Assembly (NCBI RefSeq): GCF_000344685.1
Contig: NW_006920428.1
Span: 1-64,000 of the forward strand
Direction: 5' to 3'
Origin: Gloeophyllum trabeum ATCC 11539
Taxonomy: Eukaryota; Basidiomycota; Agaricomycetes; Gloeophyllales; Gloeophyllaceae
DNA: 64,000 nucleotides
Of this stretch, positions 1 to 11,348 are shown piece after piece. The position numbers and the translations under genes were made by a program. Position 1 is the stretch's first letter; each line of letters starts with the position of its first letter. Below the pieces are notes generated by a model. The model worked only from the letters and a program-made list of their open reading frames with translations, was not told the DNA's origin and did no database searches.

Positions 1-2
1 TA

Positions 3-155
3 GTCGTCACAGTCGCCATTCTCGGCACCACATTCATTATCTGCATATACCGCCAAAATCGTCGCAACTCCCTTGAAGTCATTGGACAACGCAGACAAAG
101 CCTGGGAGGAATCATCGAATTAGAAGTTGTCAGACGCGGGGGCACACAACACTAA
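3..155 (+). CDS. C-terminal tail of a retrotransposon-encoded membrane-anchored ORF (5' truncated by window edge)
   Basis: The window opens inside a reading frame of 50 codons that ends in TAA 18 bases before a polypurine tract. The visible tail begins with a hydrophobic run of about 16 residues (VVTVAILGTTFIICIY). A basic stretch (RQNRRN) follows, then a short hydrophilic end. This looks like a single transmembrane helix with a cytoplasmic tail. Being the last ORF before the polypurine tract and LTR, it belongs to the element and not to the host. It could be an envelope-like third ORF or an unusual extension of the polyprotein. The upstream part is outside the window, so neither the family nor an intact frame can be shown. 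Confidence 0.45.
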   Translation, partial: VVTVAILGTTFIICIYRQNRRNSLEVIGQRRQSLGGIIELEVVRRGGTQH

Positions 156-173
156 TCGCGAGGACGCGATCCT

Positions 174-184
174 AGAGGAGGGGG
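174..184 (+). other. Polypurine tract of LTR retrotransposon
   Basis: AGAGGAGGGGG lies three bases upstream of the TGTTAC start of the LTR. This is where the plus-strand primer of a retrotransposon sits. It marks the LTR's 5' boundary and shows that the element runs left to right and enters from outside the window. Confidence 0.65.
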
Positions 185-187
185 TAA

Positions 188-519
188 TGTTACGATCAAA
201 ACATTCTTTCACAATCACACGTGTTTGACACACGTATGCAGGACCACAAAGACATTGCATTCGTGCACATCTCATTTCAATACCTTTCACGATCACTTAT
301 TATTTACGCATTGTTACCTTACCGATCACAGACTACCTCATATTAATAGTGGCTGTTTCCCGCATTTCATTACAAACGCATGTAAACCATTCTGTTAACA
401 CATGTACATATTTGTATATCTAGCAATATATAAGCCGCGATAGCAAAGGTCTCATACCTTAGCTTCGATCTGGCATTTCTTCTGTGTCAACTTTGCTCCG
501 CCCTAGTGCGGGGGTGACA
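188..519 (+). mobile_element. 3' LTR of an LTR retrotransposon
   Basis: A 332-bp segment starts TGTTAC and ends GTGACA, so it has TG...CA ends with a nearly perfect 6-bp inverted repeat. It directly follows a polypurine tract and contains its own TATA box (TATATAAG at 427-434). Only one LTR is visible, so identity with the 5' LTR and the target-site duplication cannot be checked. The element is probably of the Ty3/gypsy or Copia class, but no pol sequence is in view. The LTR ends 17 bp before the start codon of the next gene and so occupies that gene's whole proximal promoter. Confidence 0.65.
427..434 (+). promoter_or_regulatory. TATA box inside the LTR
   Basis: TATATAAG lies about 100 bp upstream of the oxidase start codon. 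It is the natural U3 promoter of the LTR. Initiation about 30 bp downstream would give a host mRNA whose 5' leader is LTR sequence. No better TATA box lies between it and the gene. Confidence 0.5.
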
Positions 520-536
520 CTAGTAGTGAAGGCGCA

Positions 537-2479
537 ATGGCGACAACGATCGGTCTGCAGGACCTCCCCCCAACACCCCTCCTTTCCGAGAAACACTCCG
601 GCATACCTGAGCGCTGGGCGGAGCAGTGCAAAGAGTCCAAGGCACGCCTTTACTCTCTGAAGACCCTCCCTGCATCCGTACCCCGCGAAGGAGAGCTGCC
701 CGTCCTGCCACCAGGAATAGACCGGCCCACTTTCAACACAGCTATCGCGGAGCTGAAGGAGACGCTGGGAGAAGAGCATGTCGAGCTGAATGACAAGCCT
801 CTCGTGGACGGATGGTACATGGAGCACCCGTGCGTACTCACCTAAGTTGCCGTCTCCGCAAACCTCTTAGGACCCAAACCGGTCCAGGAACACCCATGAT
901 ACGTTCCACGTACTCGAGCAGTCAAAGCTCGTATCCTCCGCGCAGGTATACCCCGGCTCAGTAGAAGACATCCAAACCATCGTCCGCTGGGCTAATAAAT
1001 ACCTCATACCAATCTACCCCATATCCATCGGTCGCAACATGGGATATGGCGGAGCGGCGCCGCGCGTCCCCGGGTCCGTGACCATCGACCTCGGGAGACG
1101 CATGAACAAGGTGTTGAAGATCGATGGGAACAGCGCGAGCTGCATCGTCGAGCCCGGCGTGACCTACTTTGCGCTCTACGAGGAAGTCCAGAAAACGGGA
1201 TTGCCCTTGTGGATCGACACGCCGGACGTGGGCGGCGGGAGTGTCTTGGGAAACTGTATAGATCGTGGGGTCGGGTTAGTACATATAAACTAAAGGAAAC
1301 TATCCCATCTAACCAGGCGTGATTACTAGGTACACTCCCTACGGCGACCATTGGGCCAACCACTGCGGCCTGGAGGTGGTCCTCCCCTCGGGCGAAATTA
1401 TGCGGACGGGCATGGGCGCCCTACCGGGCAAGAATGGCGCGGACAATCCCTCCTGGCAAGCCTTCCAGCACGCATACGGGCCCTCCGTCGACGGGATCTT
1501 TAGCCAGTCCAACTTCGGCATCGTCACCAAGATGGGGATGTGGCTCATGCCCGCGACGGGGCACCAGAGTTACATGATTACCTTCCCCGAGGAGGACGAC
1601 TTTGAGCAGATCATCGAGATTATACGCCCGCTCGCGCTGAACCGCGTACTGGGAAATATACCGCAGCTGCGCAGCGTCATCCAAGAGCTCGCGATCACAG
1701 GGAGACCAAAGTCGGACTTCTACGACGGGAAGGATCCGATCCCGATGGAGGTGATCAAGGCACATGCAAAGAATATGCCGTGTGGGGAGTGCGCCTGGGT
1801 TTTCTACGGGACGGTTTACGGGCCAGAGGAGACGCGAAATTCGCAGCTAGACATCATCCGCCAGGAGTTCTCGAAGGTGCGGGGGTCCAAGTTCTTCTTG
1901 CCGGAAGACATGCCCGAAGATCACTACATCCACCCGCGCGCGAGGATCTGCTCCGGCGTGCCCGAGCTGCGCGAGCTCGACTGGCTGAATTGGAAGCCCA
2001 ACTGCGCGCACCTCGCGTTCTCGCCGATCACGCCGACGCGAGGCCAGGACGCGCGCATCGTGCACGAGATCGTGACGCGGCTGCATAAGAAGTGGGGCTT
2101 CGACTCGCTGCCGACGTGGTGCGTCTCCGGGCGGGAGATGCACTACATCGCGGAGATCCTCATAGACCGCTCGGACCCAGACGAAAAGCGCAGAGCGATT
2201 TGCTGTATGCGCGAGATGATCACGGAGGCGGCGGCGGAAGGATATGGGGAGTACAGGACGCACTTGATTTTCCAGGACCAGATTTCGCGAACGTATGGAT
2301 GGGGGAATCAAGCCCTGATGCGCTTTAATGAGACACTTAAGGATGCGTTGGATCCAAATGGTATCTTGGCCCCCGGCAGAGCAGGGATATGGCCCAAGAG
2401 TTACAGAGATAAGGGTTGGGAGATCTTACCCGAGGATGAACCGCGAACATCTGTCAAGACCAACGGCGTAATCCACTGA
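537..2479 (+). CDS. Vanillyl-alcohol oxidase-like FAD-linked oxidase (VAO/PCMH family)
   Basis: Exons 537-829, 888-1274 and 1330-2479 give 609 residues, a little longer than the roughly 560 of fungal vanillyl-alcohol oxidase. Enzymes of this type oxidise para-substituted phenols using flavin. Residues about 140-230 form the PCMH-type FAD domain, with the pyrophosphate-binding stretch PISIGRNMGYGGAAPRVPG and then SVTIDLGRRMNKVLKID. The second half is the substrate/cap domain and ends with the family's PNGILAPGRAGIWP signature. Both introns restore the family reading frame (EHPNTHDTF and GVGYTPYGDHW across the junctions). No signal peptide is seen, so it is probably intracellular or peroxisomal. 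The likely role is metabolism of lignin-derived or other phenolics. The promoter region is an LTR (188-519). Whether the covalent flavin histidine is present was not established by alignment. Confidence 0.9.
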
Positions 2480-3091
2480 GCAACCATTCTCTTGTTTATG
2501 TGTAGATTTGTGGATCTTGTATACTAGTAGATTTATCGAAGGGCATACGGAGAGGTAGTACAAGCGGTCTAAATATGCCTGTCGCGTGGGCTTCATTTTC
2601 CTGGTATACCTACGAGAAGGGCAGTCAGGGACCAGAAAGATGCGGAAAGATTGAAATGGAGGGAATCAGTATTAAAAGGCAATATCAAGTTGTCCTCTGC
2701 TCCTTTGAAGGATCGGTACAGGTCTGAGATGTTTATCATCTGGAAGGAGGGAGAGAAAAGAGTTGGGTAGAAGCTGAGTATGCTACTGACCTTTATGCTA
2801 CAGTACCCAATATCACAACACTTACTACCCAGAACTCAGGCCTTTTGAGCAATGCATTTTGCCGGTAGACAACTTACAAGCTGCGTACAGGAGGACCGTG
2901 CTGGCTCTGGCTGAGAGCACGATACAATTTTCAACTTATGAATACGGCCGCGGCGTTTGCCGGTCCTCTCCTCAGTGGACGCCACAATCTCAGTCTGCCA
3001 TAACCTGGTCTTGACAGCTTTGTGACAGCTTGACGTTGTGGCCCTTGCAATAAGGAGTCCTAGGTTTCACTGAAGTGCGGATTTTTCTTGG
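2480..3091. other. Intergenic, no gene seen
   Basis: This 612-bp spacer separates the oxidase 3' end from REV1. No long frame, tRNA or repeat was recognised. Confidence 0.6.
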
Positions 3092-6000
3092 ATGGGAGAG
3101 CCTTTGCAACCATCTGGAAGCGCTTCTTCCGACTTATTTGGTTCAGAGGATTCCAGCTTCCTTGAAGCACTGCGAACCGTACCGCTGCCTGGAGACACCG
3201 TTGATACTGCTGTCAATGACGATGGACGATCAGACTATAACCGTGTTGTACCCGCGGGGACAACTCTGAAGAGAGCACACTCAGAAGACCCCGACTCACA
3301 TGACGAATCATCGCAAAGCGCAGGTACGAAGGGGAATGACTCTGGCTCGAAGGATTACTTGAATTCGGATACCTACGGTGCCTCTAGGTTTGGCGATTTC
3401 GGGGAGTATATGAGGAGGAAGCGGGCGAAGCTGCAGATACAGAATGGTGAGATAGATGCTGAGGGGGATGGCGAGGGCGGGGCGAGTGCGAAGAGCAGGA
3501 TATTCCGTGGGTTGGCTATCTATGTGCGCTACTGTCTCTCGCCATTGCGGTTCATTCCATAGAGCTCACTGGCTGAACTCAGATCAATGGCTGGACGGAG
3601 CCATCCGTGCAAGACCTACGAAAGCTCATTGTCGAGCACGGCGGAGTATTCCACGCGTACCTCGATAGGAAAACCCTTGTGTGCGTCCTCCACCTCCTCT
3701 GACATTCGACCCTATCCCTGCTAACTTATCCTTGCGCATTCAGTACGCATATAATCACGTGTTCTCTCACCCCAGCTAAGATCAAAGAATTCAAGCATAT
3801 GAAAGTCGTCAGGCCAGAATGGCTAGTGGAGAGCGCGAAGGCGGGGACATTGCTCACATGGCAGCAGTTTATCTTCAGGCCTGGGGAGCGGTTAGAGAGC
3901 TCTCAGGGCCACAAATCGGCGCAGACGTCTCTGCTCTCCGGATTCACCAGGACCGCACAGTCAATCCTCGATCAGCGAGCTGCGAAACCTCCCGCTGGTT
4001 CCTCCATCCTAGCCTCAGCGCGGAACTCAGCAGCCGGTCCGTCGAAACCATCAGCCCACCCTTCTACCTCGGCTTCCGGAGAGGATGCTGAAGCCGGTCC
4101 ATCCACTCCCAGCCCCCCGCATACTCCTCCCCAATCACCCTCCAAGCCCACTGCCGCGCCCTCGCCCAGCAAGTGCTCCCCGCGCGCGCACTACTCCACC
4201 GATCCCGCGACCCTCACCGAGGCACGCACTATACCGGGCTACTCCGCCTTCAAGTCGAACGCCCACGCGCAGCGCGCCATGGCCGACCCCGCGTGGCGCG
4301 CGGCGCACACGGCGGTCGCGCCCGACTTCATTGAGGGGTTCTACAAGAACTCGCGGTTGCACCATTTGAGCACGTGGAAGGCGGAGCTAAGGGGGCTTGT
4401 GCAGGAGGCGCAGGAGAGGGCGGAGAGGGGGTTCTTGGAAGGGTTGGACGGTGAAGATGGGGAACAGGAGAGCATGGGGACTGAGACAGGGAGGGCAGGG
4501 GAGACGGACGCGTATAGCATGCAGGGCGCGGCGCTGGTCCTGCGGTCGCCGTCGTCCAAGGCGAAGGGGAAAGCGAAGGCTGTTGATGCACCTGACGAGA
4601 GGGTGATCATGCATTGCGATTTCGACGCGTTTTTCGTGTCGGCGGGCTTGGTCGATCGCCCACACTTGCGCGGGAAGCCGGTGGTAGTTTGCCATTCACA
4701 GGGGAACCAGGGAGGGCTGTCGAGCACTAGTGAGATTGCCAGCGCAAGTTATGAGGCGAGGAAGTTTGGGATAAAGGGGGGTATGAGGTACGTTCTCTAG
4801 TCTGGAAAGATGTCGGAGAGAGGACTAACGTGTTTGGTTCTGCAGTTTACAGCAGGCTCGCAAGCTTTGTCCAGAGGTCGTAACTATCCCGTATGAGTTC
4901 GAGAAGTATGATTTTTTGTTCTCTTTCCATGTCGTTCAAGTCCCAGCTTATTCATACCTCCCAGATATAAGAAGTACTCGTTACAATTCTACACCATCCT
5001 AATGTCGCATGCAGATGATCTCCAAGCTGTATCTGTTGACGAAGCCTTAATCGATGTGACAAGCACAGTCGCAAATATGAAATCCTCCCCACAAGGCTCA
5101 ATATCCGAGGACCCCGCCAAGGACCTAGCAGAACTCATCCGGTCGCAGGTGCGCAAGGCTACCGGTTGCGAAGGTACGTCCATCGCTGACTCCCAGTACC
5201 GACACTCAACTCAAGTATCGCATTAGTAAGCATCGGCATCTCGCACAACATCCTCCTTGCTCGCCTCGCAACACGCCGCGCCAAGCCCGCTAGCTCCTAC
5301 CACCTCCTCGCAGACGACGTCTCTTCCTTCCTTGCGCCACTGGAGATCGACGACCTGCACGGGTTCGGGTACAAGCATCATCAGAAGGCGCAGGAAAAGC
5401 TCGGCACGACCATCCTCGGCGAGCTCGCGAAGAAGAGCAAGGGCGTGCTCTGCGAGGCGCTGGGGAAGGGCACGGGCGAGACGCTGTATAAGGCGCTTAG
5501 GGGCGTGGATGAGAAGAAGCTGGAGAGCGATAAGCCGAGGAAGTCGGTTTCGTGTGAGATTAATGTAAGTCCACGACGATTGCTTGCGCATGAACGGGAG
5601 GCTGAGATTGTGCAATAGTACGGGATTAGATTCCAGAATAATGAGGAAGCGGAGAAGTTTATGTATCAATTGGCGGAGGAAGTTGGCAGGCGGTTGGATA
5701 AGATCGATATGCGAGGACGATCTATGACCGTCAAGATTATGAAGCGCGACCCCAAAGCTCCGGTAGAGCCACCCAAGGTACATACGATAGTGGTGTGCTT
5801 CCCAACTGTATCTTGCTCACTCCTCTGTAGTTTATGGGCCACGGTGTCTGCGAATTGTTCAACAAGCAATGTACTCTCGTGGCTCCGGGCGGTCGAGCGA
5901 CGAGCGATCCTCAGATCATAGGGGAGCATGCGTGGAGAGCCCTGAAGTCGTTCAATTTCGATCCGAAGGAGCTACGGGGTATCGGTATTCAAATTCAGAA

Positions 6001-7150
6001 ACTGGAGAAGAGTTCAGCGGCTGTCGGGCCTGCGCCGGGGCAGGCGAAGCTGCAATTCCAGAATACAAGGAATCAAGCGAAGACCGCGAAGCCTCCAAGA
6101 CCTGATGGTCTTCTCGTTATCGACGAAGATGTTCCTCCCGGCCCCGACGCCCAACCAGAGGTGGTGTCTGCTACGACCGGCCCTGTCGCGCAGGAAGAAC
6201 GCAAGGAGCAAAGTGATATACCCATGGTCGACCTGCCTTCGTTTTCACAAGTGGATAAATCCGTTTTTGATGCGCTGCCGGAGGATGTCCGTCAGGAATT
6301 GGAGCAAGAGTACAAGCGCCGTTCGGCTTCTCCTGCGCCCTTCTTGCTCCAGCAGAAGCGGGCCTCGCGAGCCCTGTCAGCCGGACCCTGTAGAAAACCA
6401 GCTTCCAGGCTCACCGTCAAGGGCGCCAAACCGCTCAACGTGAAGCGCATCACAAAACAGCTTGCACCCCGAAACAGAGCGGTCCTGTCCCCGTCCAAGA
6501 ACAAGCTCTTCGTGAAGACGAGGCCGTCGTCCGTGAAGGTGTCCGACGCGGAACTGAAGAAGCTAGGCTTGGACCCGGAGGTATTCGCGCTGCTCCCTCC
6601 GGACCTGCAGCGCGAGCAGCTCGCGGGGGCACGGGCGGCGCAGACCGTCGGGAAGCTCTCGCTCAAGGCGCCGCTGAAGCCCAAGCGCATCCGGCGCTCG
6701 CCCTCGTTCAAGTGGGTGAAGCCGCCGCTGCCCAAGGCGCGCTATCGGCCCGTGCCCGTGCTGAAGCAGCAGGGCAAGGCACCAGGCGAGAAGCTGCTCT
6801 TCACCGAGACTGATGACCTGCAGAACGTGATCGCGATGTGGGTGGAGGGGTTCCGCGAGTCCCCCCCGCACGCGCGGGACGTGGATTACTTTCGGAAGTT
6901 CTTGGTGAGCTGTGTGGGGACGGATACGGGTCTGGAGAGGGCGTTGGATGTGGCAAGGTGGTGGCTCGTGCTGCTGAGGAGGTATTTTGGTGTCTGGGAG
7001 CATGCGGGGGACACGGCTGAGCCGGACCCGGAGGGCCGCGTTACGTCGGAGATGGTGGGGAAGGCGTGGTGGAAGGTGTTCAGGGATGTCAAGGCGGAGA
7101 TGAACGCGGTCGCCAGGAAGAAGTATGGTGGGTGCTTGTCGTTGAAATGA
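3092..7150 (+). CDS. REV1: DNA repair protein REV1 (Y-family deoxycytidyl transferase)
   Basis: Eight exons (3092-3523, 3583-3680, 3744-4787, 4846-4905, 4965-5173, 5227-5564, 5619-5777, 5831-7150) give 1219 residues, close to the vertebrate protein. Rev1 inserts dCMP opposite lesions and is the scaffold for translesion synthesis. An N-terminal BRCT domain lies at about 138-230 (AIYINGWTEPS, KVVRPEWLVES). The Y-family polymerase core runs from about 460 to 860, with metal-binding motifs MHCDFDAFF (about 464) and SVDEALID (about 568). Two ubiquitin-binding motifs follow: VFDALPEDVRQEL (about 925) and VFALLPPDLQREQL (about 1030). The Rev1 C-terminal protein-interaction domain starts near 1105 (LQNVIAMWVEGF, FRKFLVSCVG). 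All seven introns keep the frame. Every expected domain is present and no break is seen. A Pro/Ser-rich linker separates BRCT and polymerase. The encoded function is nuclear. Confidence 0.95.
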
Positions 7151-8115
7151 TGGATGTAACGAGTATAATGGCGAAACGCAACGACTTTACCCGCGTTTAC
7201 AGGATGCGTAGCTACGGTAACACCATTCGGATGCACACCCCTTGCAAGGGTATCTGTCTAGACATCCGACTCTCAGCACCATACTACTATTCGTAAGTAC
7301 TTAGATGCGTTTTTGCTGCTTTCAGTCCGTGAGCAGGCTCGAGGTTCGAATGATGCTTGTGGCAGCGGCAAATGCCGAAGACTCCTTTGGTCGCTGGCGC
7401 AGAATTTTGTTCTCATTCCCTATCATCATGCACGGCCGCGACAGTTCCCCTGCTGCAACGTCTTATGCGTCGGTGACTATGCATATACAAGCTAGGTCGG
7501 AGTCAGCGCGTTTTCTTTTGCAGGGTCGCAGCACGCCAGACAAACTTACAGGTTCGTGGCATTCTCAGTCTGCCCTTCCTTTCTTTCTCCTCGTCTTTCG
7601 GATGATAAATATCTCAGACCTGTACCGATCCCCGTAGGGGAAAAGCGGACGACTTACATTGCCTTTTTAATCTGATTTTCTGCATACTTTCGTTGCCTGT
7701 CTGAATTCGTCAGTCTGACCTGCATGATCTCGCAGGAATACCTCTGCCTTTCTGAGGAAGCCCAGACGATGGGTCAGTGTAATCTGGGGCGCGTTGGGGG
7801 TAGGGATGTTGGAAGGTTTGTCAGGCTGTGGGGTTGTAGTGGTGCCGTATGCTTCATCCGACGGTGAGTGTACATATGCGTTGTATGTGGGTAAGACTTT
7901 TGCTTCGCTGCTGGATCACCGGCTCTCGTCACTCGGGATATGTCTGTGCGGGTGGGCTGTCCGATGCTAGGTCTTACGTTTACGAGGACATCCACCCCTG
8001 GAGTATGGTCAATTCATGCAGTTGAATTGTCATGTTGGCATGACATGGTAGTCCGTAACCGAAGAAAAGTAATAATAATGATCAACCAACAACACCTCGA
8101 TTCCCCGTCTCCCAC
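7151..8115. other. Intergenic, no gene seen
   Basis: This is the convergent spacer between REV1 and the methyltransferase. Short frames at 7305-7637 and 7774-7995 show no family similarity or splice logic. Nothing else was recognised. Confidence 0.5.
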
Positions 8116-8949
8116 CTACGCCGCTTGCTTCGTCCCCACCGCGAGGAACGCGCTCATCTCCTTCCCGTGCATCGTGAACGTCGCCGCGTGCTCGTGCTCA
8201 AAACCCACAATCCCGTGCTTCGCGAACACATCCTTCAGCTCGCCGGTGTCGATCCCGTGGTGGTGCGCGACGTGTTTGTACTGCTCCGGGATGAGCGCGT
8301 CGTCGCCGCGGTAGAGGTCCGCGACCATCAGGCGCCCGCCGGGCCGCACGAAGTGCGCGAGCACGCGTGTGGTGTCGTCGATCGAGTCGAAGTGGTGGTA
8401 CGCCATCGAGCACTGTGGTCATCAGCATGCATGTCAGACTCAGATAGGTGGAAGGACGTGAGGGGGGGGGGGGCAGGACGCACCACTACGACGTCGAATT
8501 TGGCGCCGCCGAGCTCGTTGTCGTCCCCCTTGAGCTCGGCGCGGACGGCTTTCATCTCTTCGGGCGGGATGCCCTGGTTCGAGACGCGGAGGTTGTACTG
8601 GTCCACCATGCCCTGGCTGATATCCACGCCGACGATGGACTTTGTGTGCGGCGCCAGATTTCTCGAGATCAAGCCTGACGTTCGTTCCGCGCGTGAATAT
8701 CTGGCTTTCGAGTATAATGTATCAGTACACACCTGTCCCGCAAGCGTAGTCCAACACCGTCGTTCTCTCCTCATCGAACGGGTACTTCTTCAGGATCTTC
8801 TCGGATATGCGGGACGCAAGCTCGACCGCGCCGGGGACGTCGTCGTACTTGGCCGCGTGCTCGTCGAAGTACTTTTTGTTGGACTCAGCAAAGTTGCCGT
8901 GGCCATGTTCGTGATGCTCGTGGTGGTGTGCAGCCGGGGCGTCAGACAT
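8116..8949 (-). CDS. Class I SAM-dependent methyltransferase (UbiE/Methyltransf_11/25 type)
   Basis: Exons 8949-8733, 8674-8484 and 8412-8116 give 234 residues. Motif I is VLDYACGTGLISRNLAP (split by intron 1 at the GTG/LIS position). Motif II is VGVDIS, and the post-I region is FDVVVCSMAYHHF. The C-terminal part (GGRLMVADLYRGD) matches the class I Rossmann methyltransferase fold. The substrate is unknown. The N-terminus is histidine-rich (AHHHEHHEHGHGN). I chose ATG 8949. An in-frame ATG at 9054 would add 35 residues containing a hydrophobic run (LFLFFLLSTLTFLAV), which could be a membrane anchor or just 5' leader. Intron 2 contains a run of 12 Gs at 8462-8473 (plus strand). A disrupted relative lies 0.7 kb upstream in the opposite orientation. 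Confidence 0.88.
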
Positions 8950-9054
8950 CGTGCTTGCTGGTTCTCGGACGGCGAGGAAGGTGAGGGTCGAGAGCAAGAA
9001 GAACAGGAATAATTTGGGCTGTCTGAGCGCTGCATTTATAACGCTCCTGACCAT

Positions 9055-9659
9055 CCCGCAATTCGGAATACAGGGGCACAGATGACATCCTGACTAGACT
9101 TTTGGCTAGGCCTTGACGAAGACAAGGTGGACTGTGGTTGGCGAATGCTGACGCGGGCGTTGCAGTGCGCAGTTGGATGCGGGGACCGCATCAGTCGCGG
9201 CGGGGCCGCCTTATGTGCATTGTGTCATTTACATTATACTATCTGGACTGTGGCTTGACTGTGGCATTGTACTAGTCACTGGCCGGGCTTCGACTGGAAT
9301 AATCCTGTCATGAGAAGTGCAATGCACTACGCAATATACTGCTACTTATTATGATCGACATATCGAACGACCCAAGGAAAATGTGCAACAGATACCGGCA
9401 GCCCTGAGTTCACGCGAGTCACGAATAGCGTAGAGTGTGGCTTCTCTACAGATCGCAGGGTAACTAGCCAGATTCTTGGGCAGTGCAAGCTGATGCTGCG
9501 CCAAGGGTAATCGGCCTGCGGACTCCCTTTGAAACACTCAGAGTTGGAACCCACTTAATGTCTCTTCATGGTACATCGAGGCAGGCGTTCAACATTAGTT
9601 TTCGACTCCCTGAAGCCAGCCGGGTGTGATATCGATGTGGCTCGGCATGGGGTTGGCAG
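9055..9659. other. Intergenic, no gene seen
   Basis: This is the divergent region between the intact methyltransferase and its decayed copy. The first exon of the copy probably once lay at its right end but is too degraded to outline. No other feature was recognised. Confidence 0.45.
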
Positions 9660-9857
9660 GGCAGGGCGTCGCGGGACATCGACGAAGCCAAGCTGGCATG
9701 ACGATCCCCGACCCCTCGAGATGAAATCGTCTTGAATTATGCATTGAGCAAGAGCATCCAAGTATTTCAACCGCATCCTTTCACCTCGAAATGATCGTTT
9801 GCAGGCTTGGTCTCGAGGAACCTGGCATGGCTAGCAAAGTCCGTCATACGATCCGAT

Positions 9858-10100
9858 CACTGTGGACCCCAGAGAGGGGTAAATTCACCATGTTTGTAAC
9901 CCAGAAACTGAGTCACTTTCACCAGGTCAAATGGTGATTTTCACCGGTAGGTGGTACTTTTCACCAAGTACGTGGGTAGATTGCAACGGGTGAAAATCCA
10001 CCTTTATATGGCCGGTTTCACCATGTCAGTATCGTGTAGTTGTGCGAGTGAAATTCACCCTTGAGGTGAATCCTCATTGAACCTATTTCACCATAATTCC
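9858..10100. repeat. Left subterminal repeat array (GGTGAAA/TTTCACC)
   Basis: Repeated short motifs (TTCACCATG, TTTCACCAGG, ATGGTGATTTTCACC, GGTGAAAATCCACC, TTTCACCATG, GTGAAATTCACCC, GAGGTGAAT) occur in both orientations, some as hairpin pairs. Such arrays are transposase-binding regions in CACTA elements. Confidence 0.75.
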
Positions 10101-11149
10101 TGGTGATTCCAACCCATCATCATATTATCATATAATTCACATATTCATAACAAATTAATAGTCATAATATTGCACTACTACTACATATGTATTACAGGGA
10201 TTACACTGTGTACTTGAACTACCTTACAGCCATTTCAATGGATGCCACAATCGGCACGCAGCCAACGACCTACAGCGTTACAGCCGATGGCACTATCCCG
10301 CACGGCAGGATGACCTGCCATACGCTGAACACTTACCTCGTCATCATCGCCAGCAGCCCCGCCACGGGGATGCACCCACCACGCCGCTGAACTCAGTTGA
10401 AGGAGGATATGTACATTAGCATTATGGTGCCGTACACGGATACATTCGAGCTCACCTAGCTACCTATGCGGTCTCCGTCTGCCTCGAGACTACTGGCCTT
10501 CATCGCACCGCACCTAGGATGACATCAGCTACGCCAAGAGTATGTAAGTTCACAGGTCATACCTGCTTGGACACCTAGAACAGGTTAATGGGGATTTACC
10601 AACCTGGTTGTCCACACTAGTTATTTGGCCCAGATTCCTCGTATCAGATATATTCCCCTACTATTCTGTAGCGCATAGTCAGTAGCAACTTCATGCTGGA
10701 CCATGATGAAATGTAGCATACCTTCTTGACTCGACGTCTGCAACCCCGAACTCTACGCCCTGAGACCAAACCGAGCGCGCCAGAGCACCTAGCGCACCGT
10801 CAGGTTGTCGTCGTCGGTCGTATCCTGCGTAGGAGGTGTATGGCCGCGAGCCCAAGACATATAGAGAGGAGAACTCGAAGAGTGGAAGGGTCAGTGGTGG
10901 TGGTCACAGTTGAAGTCGGACTTAGCGACGTGCGCGTCATAAGTGGCGCTGGCGGTTCAGCGGTTTCTCACGATACCACCACTACGCAAATCACAGAGAG
11001 CACTCGTACGTGTACTGTCGACGTTGAGGACCATCTCACTTCAAATACCGTATAAGCAGTATTTACACAGTTCAATGTATTACATGTCAAAGATATAAAT
11101 TAAATGCAATTTATGCATATGAGGGAATAACAATGGCCTTTGTTTCGCA

Positions 11150-11348
11150 TGGTGATTTTCACCAATTTCTTGGGTACTGTCAAGCCCGCATTTTATGCCC
11201 GTGTAAATTCACCCGCTTTCTGGGTGAAATGGAATAGGTAAATTTCAACCGTGCAATCACCAGTACCCACTTGTCACCCACTTTTTGGGTGATTCACGAA
11301 TTTCACCCGGTTACATGGTGAAATTACCCGTCCTTGGGGCTCACAGTG
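11150..11348. repeat. Right subterminal repeat array (GGTGAAA/TTTCACC)
   Basis: This is the counterpart of the left array. ATGGTGATTTTCACCAA, AAATTCACCCG, GGGTGAAAT, CACCCACTTTTTGGGTGA, AATTTCACCCGG and ATGGTGAAAT crowd the last 200 bp before the terminal inverted repeat. Confidence 0.75.

Larger units (their letters stand above)
9858..11348. mobile_element. CACTA-like non-autonomous DNA transposon with GAT target duplication
   Basis: This 1491-bp element begins CACTGTGgACCCC and ends with the complement, CACTGTGAgCCCC. The terminal inverted repeat extends through a shared GGGTAA(A/T)TTCACCATG block for about 45 bp with mismatches. The trinucleotide GAT flanks both ends (9855-9857 and 11349-11351). 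Many subterminal copies of GGTGAAA/TTTCACC in both orientations fill about 230 bp at the left end and about 190 bp at the right. CACT(A/G) ends, 3-bp duplications and dense subterminal repeats are hallmarks of the CACTA/EnSpm superfamily. The interior (about 10100-11140) has only short frames and no transposase, so it would depend on an enzyme supplied elsewhere. Cutting it out together with one GAT restores the methyltransferase-like frame. Confidence 0.85.

Noticed and set aside
7342..7360. GGTTCGAAT resembling a tRNA T-loop
   Set aside because: The flanking bases do not form a T-stem and no acceptor or anticodon arm is present. Similar strings near 25871 and 28290 fail in the same way. No tRNA gene was found in the window.
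10187..11055. Open frames inside the CACTA-like element (67 and 109 codons)
   Set aside because: They show no transposase motif, no splice continuity and no codon bias; they are chance frames in a non-autonomous element.
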